Assembly (NCBI GenBank): GCA_041399085.1
Contig: JAWKTM010000019.1
Coordinates: 46,286 to 110,285, forward strand
Direction of reading: 5' to 3'
Origin: JAWKTM01 sp041399085
GTDB lineage: Bacteria; Planctomycetota; Planctomycetia; Pirellulales; Pirellulaceae
Length of the DNA stretch: 64,000 bases
Positions 52,730 through 61,705 of this stretch are shown here, piece after piece (the stretch's first letter is position 1; every line of letters begins with the position of its first letter). The notes under the pieces were generated by a model. It saw only the letters and a list, made by a program, of their open reading frames with translations, ran no database searches and was not told where the DNA came from. Both the position numbers and the translations under genes were made by a program.

Positions 52730-53611
52730 ATGTCACTCGTCCATGCGCATTGCATCCGTGTCGTTTGGTTGTTGGGCGTTTGCGGTTTCTTATCGGCCTG
52801 GAACGGCTACGGCCGGTCGGTTCGTGCGGACGACGCGAACGAACCGGTGTTCTCGGGGCCGCAAGTGGACGAGAAGCTGCCGCCGCTGAAAGCGATTGGT
52901 GTGTACGGCGAGCAGGCCGGCAAGGAGTTGACGATCGTCGGCGAAGCGGCGGAGCGGCCGATGGTGATCGTGTTCTTTCACGAACGAACGCGACCCGCCT
53001 TCGCGCTGACGAATCAGTTGATGCGTTACGTCGGCTCGCGTGACGACTTGAACGGCGCGGTGGTGTATCTGACGGCGGATCGCACGGCGACGGAAAAGTG
53101 GCTGAATGTGGTCAAGCAACACATTCCGTCGGGCGTCGCGGTCGCGGTTTCCGCCGATGGGCAGGAAGGCCCCGGCGCTTACGGACTGAATCGGCACGTG
53201 GCTCTGACGGTGTTGGTCGCCAAGGAGAACACAGTCACCGCGAATTTCGCTTTGGTCCAGCCGAGCGTCCAGGCGGACTTGCCAAAGATCGCCAAAGCAA
53301 TCGTCGAAGCCGCTGGGGGCGAATTGCCGAACCTCGAGCGACTGACTGGCGACCGTCCGGCGATGCGTCGCGAAAACCCCGAAGCTTTCAATCCCCGCGA
53401 AACGCTCGGCCCGCTGATCCGCAAGGACGCGCCGGAGAAGGAGATTCGCGAAGCGGCCGAGCGGGTCGAGAGCCTGGCCAAGACGAACGCGGCCGCTCGG
53501 CAACAGATCGGCGAAATCGCTCGGCGGATTGTCGACGCGGGCAAGCTTGAAAACTACGGCACCGCGGTCACTCAGGAGTATCTGAAGAAGTGGGCTCGCG
53601 AATTTCGTTGA
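52730..53611 (+). CDS. Exported thioredoxin-fold protein, 293 aa
   Basis: The ATG at 52730, preceded by aaggaa, begins a signal peptide (SLVHAHCIRVVWLLGVCGFL). The mature part has a peroxiredoxin/thioredoxin-like start (QVDEKLPPLKAIGVYGEQAG; MVIVFFHERTRPAFALTNQL). The CxxC or peroxidatic Cys expected after the VFFHE strand is missing, so it is unlikely to be a redox enzyme. The C-terminal 90 residues are helical and charged. The family is otherwise unknown. It converges on the JmjC gene, and the two 3' ends overlap by 44 bases. Confidence 0.75.
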   Translation: MSLVHAHCIRVVWLLGVCGFLSAWNGYGRSVRADDANEPVFSGPQVDEKLPPLKAIGVYGEQAGKELTIVGEAAERPMVIVFFHERTRPAFALTNQLMRYVGSRDDLNGAVVYLTADRTATEKWLNVVKQHIPSGVAVAVSADGQEGPGAYGLNRHVALTVLVAKENTVTANFALVQPSVQADLPKIAKAIVEAAGGELPNLERLTGDRPAMRRENPEAFNPRETLGPLIRKDAPEKEIREAAERVESLAKTNAAARQQIGEIARRIVDAGKLENYGTAVTQEYLKKWAREFR

Positions 53612-54455
53612 TTCGTTGTTCGGCAATCCATTGCTTGATGGCACGATCGCTGGTCAGCGATCGCCGCAAGTCATCGGCCCACTGTTCGGCCAATTGCCGA
53701 TAGTGGGCGATCAACTCGGCATCGTTCAGCGGCGAAGCCTCGCCAGCCGTTGGCAGTCGCTGTCGCCATAGCAGCGAGTCCAAAACGTGCGGTCGCAGCG
53801 AATCGAACACATCCACCCCGGTTCGCGGCATCACGCCGATCGCCAACGAAATGGCGGACTCTTCGGCCGCCGCCATGTGCCAATATCCGCTGGGAATGTA
53901 TAGCCAATCACCCGCCGACAAACGGCACCGCATCAACGGCATGATCTCGCGTTCGTAACGCATGTCGGCGGGCAACGTCTCTTCGAGCGGCCACGGATTG
54001 ACCGTGTTCTTACGCAGCGAGTATTCCTTGACGCCCGTCGTCTGCACGATGAAAACTTCTTCCGCGTCGTAATGCCAGCCGAAGCCGAATTGCTCGGCCG
54101 GCGTCGCGTACATGTGAACGTTGACTTCGCCGCCCAAAGAACGTTGGAACGAGCGAGCTAGCTCGGCGATCCGAGCGTCGTGGCGTTCGGCGTGGCGAAT
54201 CAGAATCGTGAAGCCGTCGTCGGCCAGTCGCCTCGCGGAATCCGAATCGGCGGGATCCGGGCCGTCGTATTGTTGACCGCGCCGCACGACCATCACATCG
54301 GGATTATCGCCCGCCAAAATCGCTCCGAGCGACTCCCAAGTGCCCAATTCACAGCACGGCCGTGCCGTTCCGGTCATTGAAAACGGCAAACGCTGGTAAT
54401 GCTCCTCGACGAACTTGGACGCTGGTTGATCGCCCAACAACTGTTGTAGATTCAT
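53568..54455 (-). CDS. JmjC/cupin-fold 2-oxoglutarate-Fe(II) oxygenase-like protein
   Basis: This is a 295-residue protein with the HxD...H iron-binding set: His128 and Asp130 in FGWHYDAEEVF and His193 in YIPSGYWHMA. The N-terminal LVEEHY-type segment (SKFVEEHYQRLPFSM) resembles ribosomal oxygenase and Cupin_4 proteins, which hydroxylate protein side chains (for example ribosomal proteins). The target here is unknown. The start at 54455 has gagagg upstream; the longer frame to 54653 overlaps the divergent ATPase gene. Divergent from the P-type ATPase with 94 bases between starts. Confidence 0.88.
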   Translation of the reverse strand: MNLQQLLGDQPASKFVEEHYQRLPFSMTGTARPCCELGTWESLGAILAGDNPDVMVVRRGQQYDGPDPADSDSARRLADDGFTILIRHAERHDARIAELARSFQRSLGGEVNVHMYATPAEQFGFGWHYDAEEVFIVQTTGVKEYSLRKNTVNPWPLEETLPADMRYEREIMPLMRCRLSAGDWLYIPSGYWHMAAAEESAISLAIGVMPRTGVDVFDSLRPHVLDSLLWRQRLPTAGEASPLNDAELIAHYRQLAEQWADDLRRSLTSDRAIKQWIAEQRINEIREPTSSDTPE

Positions 54456-54549
54456 GATGCCTCTCGGTGGGATGTTTTGAATCGCTGCCCAAATGGTAAG
54501 CTGCCCAGCAGTCCAGGCCAGTGTGTCCCGAGCTGCTTGAAAACCTGAC

Positions 54550-56469
54550 ATGAATCCAACTCCATCCACGCCATCGCCCACCGTCACGGATGTCGCGTCG
54601 TCGCTGGCTCGTCGCCGCGAAACGGCGATCGCCGTGTTCGCCATCGTGGCCATTGTGGTTCACTTGTTGTTGCGGTTCGGCGGAATGTGGAACGCCGCCT
54701 GGTCGCCCGCCGCCGCCTATGCCAACTGGCCCCTGTTCGCCGCGTATGCGTTCGGCGGCGTGCCGCTGGTGTTCGAGCTGTTGATGAAGCTGTTCCGCCG
54801 CGAGTTCGGCTCGGATCTGCTGGCCGGTATTTCAATCGTCACGGCGCTGCTGTTGCAAGAGTACTTGGCCGGCACGCTGGTGATTTTGATGCTGTCGGGC
54901 GGCGAAGCGTTGGAGAACTATGCGGTGCGGAGCGCGTCGAGCGTGCTGCATGCGTTGGCCAAACGACTGCCGTCGGTCGCTCATCGCCAAGCCGGCGCGC
55001 GGTTCGACGACATTCCGCTGGACCAAGTGGCAATCGGCGACGTCCTGCTCGTGTTGCCTCACGAGACCTGTCCGGTCGACGGCACGGTGCTGGCCGGACA
55101 CAGCGTAATGGACGAATCGTATTTGACGGGCGAACCCTATCTGATGTCCAAGGCGCCGGGCGCTACGGTGCTGTCCGGAGCCGTCAACGGCGAATCGGCC
55201 CTCACGATTCGCGCCGATCGGCTGGCCATCGATTCCCGGTACGCCAAGATCATGCAAGTGATGCGGCAATCGCAGCAGCAACGTCCGCGACTGCGCCGGT
55301 TGGGCGATCAACTGGGCGCGATCTACACGCCCGTGGCCGTGGCGATCGGAGTGGCCGCCTGGATTGCAAGCGGCCAGCCGGTGCGGTTCTTGGCTGTGAT
55401 GGTGGTCGCCACGCCTTGCCCGCTGTTGATCGCCATTCCGGTCGCGATCATCGGTTCGATTTCGCTGGCGGCCAAACGCGGAATCATCGTCAAGGATCCC
55501 GTGGCGCTCGAACGTGTCGGCAGTTGCCGGACGGCGATCTTCGACAAAACCGGGACGCTCACCTACGGCAAGCCGGCGTTGGTCGACCAGCATACGACGG
55601 CCGACTGGTCGTTCGAAGAAGTGCTGGGTTTGGCGGCCGCCGCCGAACGCTATTCCAAGCATCCGCTGGCGACGGCCATCGTCGAAGCCGCTCGACAACA
55701 CAAAGCCGTGACGCGCGAAGTGAGCGAGATTTCCGAACGGCCGGGCGAAGGACTGCGAGCGACCGTGGCGGGGCACGGCGTGTGGTTGACCAGCCGCCAG
55801 GCTCTGACGCGCGTGCTGCCCGCCGAGGCCGGTTATCTGCCGCCGCAATCTGGCGGTTTGGAGTGTGTGATCGCCATCGACGAGCGATACGCCGCGACGC
55901 TAAAGTTTCGCGACGCGCCGCGGCGCGAAGGCGCTTCGTTCGTCGATCATCTCGGACCGAAGCACGGCTTTGAACGCGTCATGTTGGTGTCCGGCGATCG
56001 TGAGTCGGAGGTGCGGTATCTCGCGGAACAAGTCGGAATCCGCGAAGTGTTCGCCAGCCAATCGCCGGAAGAAAAGTTGGAGCTGGTGCGACGCGAGACG
56101 GAGCGTTCGCCGGTCGTGTTTGTCGGCGACGGGATTAACGACGCGCCGTCGCTGATGGCCGCCACGGTCGGAATCGCGTTCGGACAAAACAGCGATGTCA
56201 CGACCGAAGCGGCGGGCGTTGTCATAATGGATACGTCGCTGCGCCGCGTGGACGAGTTCATGCACATCAGCCAACGGATGCGCCGTATCGCGCTGGAAAG
56301 TGCCGTTGGCGGAATGGCGCTCAGCTTGATCGCCATGTTTGTCGCGGCGGCCGGTCATCTGCCGCCGGTTGGCGGCGCGGTGGTGCAAGAGATCATCGAT
56401 GTGTTCGCCGTGCTGAATGCGTTGCGAGTGGCGTTCAAGCCGCGGTCGTTGGTGGATTTTCACGAGTAA
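54550..56469 (+). CDS. Heavy-metal translocating P1B-type ATPase (TPC motif)
   Basis: This is a 639-residue integral membrane ATPase without N-terminal metal-binding domains. The usual motifs are present: TGE at 193-195, DKTGTLT with phosphorylated Asp332, the HP motif in YSKHPLATAI, and GDGINDAPSL near 523-532. Eight hydrophobic segments are visible, two near the N-terminus before the A-domain pairs, as in P1B pumps. The metal-site motif reads TPC (residues 288-290, ATPCPLLIAIP) rather than CPC, CPH or SPC. TPC is reported for the P1B-5 group, linked to Ni, Co or Fe, but the assignment is tentative. No hemerythrin domain follows. No metal-responsive regulator is adjacent. Confidence 0.93.
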   Translation: MNPTPSTPSPTVTDVASSLARRRETAIAVFAIVAIVVHLLLRFGGMWNAAWSPAAAYANWPLFAAYAFGGVPLVFELLMKLFRREFGSDLLAGISIVTALLLQEYLAGTLVILMLSGGEALENYAVRSASSVLHALAKRLPSVAHRQAGARFDDIPLDQVAIGDVLLVLPHETCPVDGTVLAGHSVMDESYLTGEPYLMSKAPGATVLSGAVNGESALTIRADRLAIDSRYAKIMQVMRQSQQQRPRLRRLGDQLGAIYTPVAVAIGVAAWIASGQPVRFLAVMVVATPCPLLIAIPVAIIGSISLAAKRGIIVKDPVALERVGSCRTAIFDKTGTLTYGKPALVDQHTTADWSFEEVLGLAAAAERYSKHPLATAIVEAARQHKAVTREVSEISERPGEGLRATVAGHGVWLTSRQALTRVLPAEAGYLPPQSGGLECVIAIDERYAATLKFRDAPRREGASFVDHLGPKHGFERVMLVSGDRESEVRYLAEQVGIREVFASQSPEEKLELVRRETERSPVVFVGDGINDAPSLMAATVGIAFGQNSDVTTEAAGVVIMDTSLRRVDEFMHISQRMRRIALESAVGGMALSLIAMFVAAAGHLPPVGGAVVQEIIDVFAVLNALRVAFKPRSLVDFHE

Positions 56470-56479
56470 CGGAAAACGG

Positions 56480-57772
56480 ATGAGCAGCACGACGATGGAG
56501 GCCTCCGCGGCGCTGGACGGGTTTCACCCGATCACGCGCCAGTGGTTCACGGAAGCGTTTCCCGAGCCCACTCGCGCGCAAACGCTGGCGTGGCCTGCCA
56601 TCGCCGCTGGCCGTAGCACGCTGCTGCTGGCGCCAACCGGCTCCGGCAAAACACTGGCCGCCTTTCTCGTGGCGATCGACCGCATCATGTTCGGCCTGCC
56701 CGAGCCGACGTTGTCCGAAAATACGCCCGGCGTTCGCGTGCTGTATATCTCGCCGCTAAAGGCATTGGGCGTCGATGTCGAACGAAACTTGCGAGCGCCG
56801 CTGGCCGGAGTTCGCGCGGTCGCACAGCGCGAAGGTGTCCCGTTCCACGAGCCGCAAGTCGGCGTTCGCTCGGGCGACACACCGGCGGCCGAACGCACGC
56901 GATTAAACCGCCAGCCGCCCGAAATCCTGATCACCACGCCCGAATCCCTGTACTTGATTCTGACCTCGCGATCGCGCGACATTCTGCGCGACGTCGATAC
57001 CGTGATCGTCGACGAGATCCATTCCTTGGTGGCGACCAAGCGAGGCACGCATCTGTTCCTGTCGCTGGAACGATTGGAGCGATTGCGGCGCGAGGACGAT
57101 CCGCAACGCCGGCCGATTCAGCGCATCGGCCTCTCCGCCACGCAACGACCGCTGGACGAAGTCGCTCGGCTATTGGGCGGCGCCGAAGCCGACGCCAATC
57201 CCGAACGACCGGTTCAGCCGCGACCGGTGGAAATCGTCGAAGCGGGCCGGTCAAAACAAATCGCCGTGACGATCGAAGTCCCCGTCGAGGACATGACGCA
57301 ACTGGCTCAGCCGGTCGTGACCGGCAGCGCGGCCGGCGCTCCGCAACCTGCTTCGATTTGGCCCGCGATTCATCCGCGGCTGGTCGAGCTGATTCGCGGT
57401 CATCGCAGCACGATGATTTTTGTGAACAGCCGCCGATTGGCCGAACGATTGGCCGCCGCGATCAACGAACTCGCGGAAGAGGAGTTGGCTCTGGCCCATC
57501 ACGGTTCGATCGCCAAGGATACGCGGCTGGTGATCGAAGACCGCTTGAAGCTCGGCCAGTTGCCCGCGATCGTGGCCACTTCGTCGATGGAATTGGGCAT
57601 CGACATGGGAGCGGTCGATCTGGTCGTGCAGATCGAAGCTCCGCCGTCGATCGCATCCGGTCTGCAACGCATCGGCCGCGCGGGGCATCAAGTCGGCGCG
57701 GTTTCATCCGGCATTGTGTTTCCCAAGTATCGCGGCGATCTGCTGGCCTGCGCGCGGCCAGCCGGCGGATGA
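56480..57772 (+). CDS. Lhr-type superfamily 2 helicase, N-terminal part
   Basis: The ATG at 56480 follows the ATPase stop by 10 bases, with a ggaaaacgg stretch upstream. The protein has the DEAD/H helicase core: the Q-motif region (FPEPTRAQTLAWPAI), Walker A APTGSGKT at 51-58, DEIH at 178-181, a GLSATQRP motif, and motif VI QRIGRAGHQ. This matches Lhr, a large DNA helicase implicated in repair. The frame breaks near 57745-57760 after YRGDLLACA. The expected continuation (RRMIDGEVEETFY) is in another frame, and a second shift brings it to PRNPLDVLAQQIV at 57801. Confidence 0.88.
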   Translation: MSSTTMEASAALDGFHPITRQWFTEAFPEPTRAQTLAWPAIAAGRSTLLLAPTGSGKTLAAFLVAIDRIMFGLPEPTLSENTPGVRVLYISPLKALGVDVERNLRAPLAGVRAVAQREGVPFHEPQVGVRSGDTPAAERTRLNRQPPEILITTPESLYLILTSRSRDILRDVDTVIVDEIHSLVATKRGTHLFLSLERLERLRREDDPQRRPIQRIGLSATQRPLDEVARLLGGAEADANPERPVQPRPVEIVEAGRSKQIAVTIEVPVEDMTQLAQPVVTGSAAGAPQPASIWPAIHPRLVELIRGHRSTMIFVNSRRLAERLAAAINELAEEELALAHHGSIAKDTRLVIEDRLKLGQLPAIVATSSMELGIDMGAVDLVVQIEAPPSIASGLQRIGRAGHQVGAVSSGIVFPKYRGDLLACARPAGG

Positions 57773-57800
57773 TCGACGGCGAAGTCGAGGAGACGTTTTA

Positions 57801-60800
57801 CCGCGCAATCCGCTGGACGTATTAGCTCAGCAAATCGTGGCGATCGTTGCCCTCGGTCGCGTCTCGGTCGCCGAGCTGTTCGCGACGGCTCGCAGCGCTG
57901 CGCCGTACCACGAACTGCCCTATTCGGCATTCGAAAGTGTGCTCGACATGCTGGCCGGGCGTTATCCGTCCGATGATTTCGCCGAACTGCGCCCGCGCGT
58001 GAACTGGGATCGAATCGCGGGCGAAGTCGCGCCGCTGAAGGGGTCGCAGCGAATCGCGGTGCTGAACGCTGGAACGATTCCCGATCGTGGTTTGTACGGC
58101 GTGTTTCTGGCCGACGGCGAAGGGCCGGGTAACCGAGTCGGCGAGTTGGACGAGGAGATGGTGTTCGAGACGCATGTGGGCGAGATCTTCCTGTTGGGTG
58201 CCTCGTCTTGGCGAGTGGTCGATATCACCACGGATCGGGTGTTGGTCGTGCCCGCGCCGGGCGAGCCGGGACGGATGCCTTTCTGGCGAGGCGACGGACC
58301 TGGGCGGCCGGTCGAATTCGGACGCGCGATTGGCGAGCTGACTCGGACGCTGCGCCGCCTGCCGCGAGACGACGCCTCGCACCGTTTGACGACGCAACAC
58401 GGTTTGGACCGGCTTGCCGCCGTGAATTTGCTGAACTACGTCCACGACCAATTGGAAGCCGTCGGTGAAACGCCGACCGACGACACCGTAGTCGTCGAGA
58501 GCTTTCTGGACGAAGTCGGTGATTGGCGAATCGCGGTGATGACACCGTTCGGCGCTCGGGTTCACGCACCGTGGGCGATGGCCGTGGCGGCTCGGTTGCG
58601 CGAAGCCTATCCGACCGAAGTCGACATGATGTGGACCGACGACGGCATGGTGTTCCGTTTGCCTGAATCGGATCAGCCACCTCCGGCCGAGATGTTCTTT
58701 CCGGCCGCCGACGAAATCGAGGATCGCGTGGTCCGTGAACTCGGCTCGACATCGCTGTTCGCCGCCCGGTTTCGCGAGAACGCCGCCCGCGCGTTGTTGC
58801 TGCCGCGCCGCCGCCCCGATCGTCGCACGCCGTTGTGGATGCAACGCCGCCGCGCGGCCGATCTGTTGGCCGTCGCCGCGGAATACGACAGCTTTCCAAT
58901 CATGTTGGAATCGTATCGCGAATGCCTGCGCGACGTGTTCGACTTGAAGGGGCTGAAGTCGATCTTGCGCGACGTCGAACAACACAAGCTGCGAGTCCAC
59001 GCGGTCGAGTCGAAGACGCCGTCGCCATTCGCCGGTTCGTTGATGTTCAACTACACGGCGAATTTTTTGTACGAGGGCGACGCGCCGTTGGCCGAACGAC
59101 GCGCGGCGGCGTTGTCTTTGGATCATGCGCAACTGCGCGAGCTGCTGGGCGATTCCGAGCTACGCGAGCTGCTGGACGCCGAGGCGGTCGACGAGGTGGC
59201 TCGCGAGCTGCAACGTTTGGACGAGCGGTTCTGGATGCGCGACGTGGACGATCTGCACGTGGCGTTAAGACATCTCGGAGATTTGAGTCGCGAGGAACTG
59301 GCCTCCCGCTGCGCGCCGGATGCGGCCGCCAGCGGCGAACTGGACGCGTGGCTGGCGTCGCTCGTGAACGGGCGACGCGCGATTCTCGTGCGAATGGCCG
59401 GCGAGCCGCGCTATGTCGCCGCCGAGGATGCTTCGCGATTGCGAGACGCCCTGGGCATCGTGCCGCCGATGGGTTTGCCGCATGCGTTCTTGGAAAGCGT
59501 CGACGATCCACTGGGCGATCTCGTTTCTCGATACGCTCGCACGCATGTGCCGTTTCACGCCGAGGACGTGGCCGCGCGTTTGGGATTGGGCGTCGCGCCG
59601 GTACGATCGGCGCTGGAACAACTGGCGTCACGCGGACGCGTTGTATCGGGGCAATTCTTGCCGGGCGGACGTGGCGTCGAATGGTGTTCGGCCGAAGTGC
59701 TGCGAACGCTCAAGCGGCGTTCGTTAGCGCGACTTCGCAAGCAAGTCGAATCGGTTTCGCCCGACGCGCTGGGCCGATTCTTGCCCCGCTGGCAACAGGT
59801 GGCGAGGCCGCGTCGCGGACTCGACGGGCTGTTGGATGTGATCGAGCAATTGCAGGCGATGCCGCTACCCGCTTCCAGCCTGGAACGCGATATCTTGCCC
59901 GCTCGCGTCGAGGGCTATCGACCGACCGATTTGGATGAACTGTGCGCGGCCGGCGAAGTCGTGTGGCGCGGCATCGACAGCCTCGGCACGGGCGACGGCC
60001 GAATCGCGTTGTATTTGTCCGACCACATGCCGAAGCTGGCGCCCGCGGCGCAGAACCTGGACGACGATCCGCTGGCCGATCAAATTCGCGAGTTGCTCGA
60101 AGCGCGCGGAGCGATGTTTTTCGATGACGTGGCCCGCGTGGTCGGCGGCTTTCGCAACGAGTTGCTCGACGCCCTGTGGCGGCTGGTTTGGGCCGGTTGG
60201 GTGACGAACGACACGCTCGCGCCGCTGCGATCCTTGGGCGCTGGATCGACGGGCGGCAGCCGCGGCCAGCGGGATGGTTCGCGACGTTCGCGAGTCAGCC
60301 GCCGATTCCGGTCGCGGCGCGAAGCCAAGCTGCCGGGAAGCGAGGGCCGATGGTCGCCACTGTTGCGACCCGGCCAGTCGCTGGCGTCGCCGACTGAGCG
60401 TCAAACGACACTTGCGACGCAGTTGTTGCAGCGTTACGGCATCGTCACCCGCGAAACCGTGGCCAGCGAAAACATCGAAGGCGGATTCGCCGGCTTGTAT
60501 CCCGTGTTCAAGGCGATGGAAGAGTCGGGACGCGTCCGGCGCGGCTACTTCGTCGCCGGGTTGGGCGCCGCGCAGTTTGCCTTGCCCGGCGCGGAAGACC
60601 GTCTGCGCGAAGGCCGAGGCCGCGGCGGCGCCAGTGACGAGGAACCGACGACGTTCGTACTAGCCGCCACCGACCCCGCGAATCCTTACGGAGCGTCGAT
60701 CGCTTGGCCAGAACGAGAATCGACGTCCAACCCGCCACAACGCGCCGCCGGAGCCCGCGTGATTCTGGAATCGGGCCGGTTGCTCGGTTTCCTCAACCGC

Positions 60801-61031
60801 AGCGGCCAAAATTTAACCACGTTTCTGGCCGACACCACGCCCGAGCGCGATGAAGATATCGAGTCGCTCATCGTGGCGCTCACACAACAAGCCGCCACGG
60901 GCCGCTCCGTCTACCTAACACAGATCGACGGTCGCGCTTGTCACGAATCCGAACTCGCCCCACATCTACGCCGCTTCGGATTCACAGCCAACCAGCGCGG
61001 ATATCTCTATCGAGCCACCCATCGGGTCTAA
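57801..61031 (+). CDS. Lhr-type helicase, C-terminal part
   Basis: This frame of about 1,076 codons continues the Lhr helicase from PRNPLDVLAQQIVAIVALG. It includes the winged-helix and Lhr-specific beta-barrel regions, for example GMFLADGEGP-like (YGVFLADGEGPGNRVGELDE), and the typical Lhr C-terminal helicase domain rich in Arg/Asp. The frame is otherwise intact to the stop at 61029-61031. Together the two parts would give about 1,500 residues, the usual size for long Lhr proteins. The stop overlaps the last bases of the RHS gene on the other strand. Confidence 0.88.
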   Translation, partial: PRNPLDVLAQQIVAIVALGRVSVAELFATARSAAPYHELPYSAFESVLDMLAGRYPSDDFAELRPRVNWDRIAGEVAPLKGSQRIAVLNAGTIPDRGLYGVFLADGEGPGNRVGELDEEMVFETHVGEIFLLGASSWRVVDITTDRVLVVPAPGEPGRMPFWRGDGPGRPVEFGRAIGELTRTLRRLPRDDASHRLTTQHGLDRLAAVNLLNYVHDQLEAVGETPTDDTVVVESFLDEVGDWRIAVMTPFGARVHAPWAMAVAARLREAYPTEVDMMWTDDGMVFRLPESDQPPPAEMFFPAADEIEDRVVRELGSTSLFAARFRENAARALLLPRRRPDRRTPLWMQRRRAADLLAVAAEYDSFPIMLESYRECLRDVFDLKGLKSILRDVEQHKLRVHAVESKTPSPFAGSLMFNYTANFLYEGDAPLAERRAAALSLDHAQLRELLGDSELRELLDAEAVDEVARELQRLDERFWMRDVDDLHVALRHLGDLSREELASRCAPDAAASGELDAWLASLVNGRRAILVRMAGEPRYVAAEDASRLRDALGIVPPMGLPHAFLESVDDPLGDLVSRYARTHVPFHAEDVAARLGLGVAPVRSALEQLASRGRVVSGQFLPGGRGVEWCSAEVLRTLKRRSLARLRKQVESVSPDALGRFLPRWQQVARPRRGLDGLLDVIEQLQAMPLPASSLERDILPARVEGYRPTDLDELCAAGEVVWRGIDSLGTGDGRIALYLSDHMPKLAPAAQNLDDDPLADQIRELLEARGAMFFDDVARVVGGFRNELLDALWRLVWAGWVTNDTLAPLRSLGAGSTGGSRGQRDGSRRSRVSRRFRSRREAKLPGSEGRWSPLLRPGQSLASPTERQTTLATQLLQRYGIVTRETVASENIEGGFAGLYPVFKAMEESGRVRRGYFVAGLGAAQFALPGAEDRLREGRGRGGASDEEPTTFVLAATDPANPYGASIAWPERESTSNPPQRAAGARVILESGRLLGFLNRSGQNLTTFLADTTPERDEDIESLIVALTQQAATGRSVYLTQIDGRACHESELAPHLRRFGFTANQRGYLYRATHRV

Positions 61032-61705
61032 AGGTCTCCTAACAGTCCGCTTCCCAAGCCTTGGAACGGATCGGTAATGTATGCCGTGGGAGTCACATTG
61101 CGGAAATCGGAAACGGGAGCCCGCCAGTAGACGCCTTCATGCGTTAGGATGATCGCTTGCACGTCCACTGGGTTGCCTTGTTGCATGGCATATCGATTAA
61201 TTGAAATATTGAACTTGGTGTCCGCCGGGCTAAAGTACGGGTCGAATGGATGCCCCGAGGGCGACCGATCAAATCTTTGATTGGGATGCACATGATAATC
61301 GGCCAGCAGAATGCGGCGGCCACCATCAAGCTGTGGTGGATGTTTATGTATCGAGTTGTAGGTTCCCGAAGGCGCGCGATCCATCTCCACGTGGCCGGTG
61401 TGTTGATTGTAGTAGATATATCCACCTTCCTCGCGTTTTAGAATTGTGAAAGGTGCATTGGCCCGCGAGTCCTGCCATGCGCCGTCGCAGCTCGGACCGC
61501 ACATGAGGATCGGCCCACAATTGCCGCAAGCTGGGCACGGCAGGGAAAGTGTGTCGGCAGAATGGTGTGAGACGTGGGACCGGTTGGGGCGGGACGACCC
61601 GAGCTCGACGGCTGCGAACCTGTCCCGTTCTGCTCCTGACGGAAGTGGGGACGCGATTGCTTCGACGCACCTTTGGAAAGCTTGCGTCCAAGGCATTCTT
61701 GGCAC
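61028..61705 (-). CDS. C-terminal tip of RHS protein, JAMM-like putative peptidase domain
   Basis: This is the distal, protein-like part of the minus-strand RHS gene, in frame to the stop at 61028. The coherent domain begins near 61550 with a CPACGNCGPILMCGPSC cysteine patch. It then has REEGGYIYYNQHTGHVEM, followed by ADYHVHPN and, 18 residues later, YFSPADTKFNI, giving an H-x-H-P ... S-x-x-D pattern like the JAMM/MPN metallopeptidase core (as in DUF4329-type RHS tips). RHS C-termini of this kind are usually secreted toxins or effectors released from the RHS shell. The upstream 50 residues of the frame are noise; the ATG at 61705 is not a real start. No immunity gene is visible beyond the tip: the lhr stop overlaps the RHS stop by 3 bases. 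Confidence 0.6.
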   Translation of the reverse strand: MPRMPWTQAFQRCVEAIASPLPSGAERDRFAAVELGSSRPNRSHVSHHSADTLSLPCPACGNCGPILMCGPSCDGAWQDSRANAPFTILKREEGGYIYYNQHTGHVEMDRAPSGTYNSIHKHPPQLDGGRRILLADYHVHPNQRFDRSPSGHPFDPYFSPADTKFNISINRYAMQQGNPVDVQAIILTHEGVYWRAPVSDFRNVTPTAYITDPFQGLGSGLLGDL

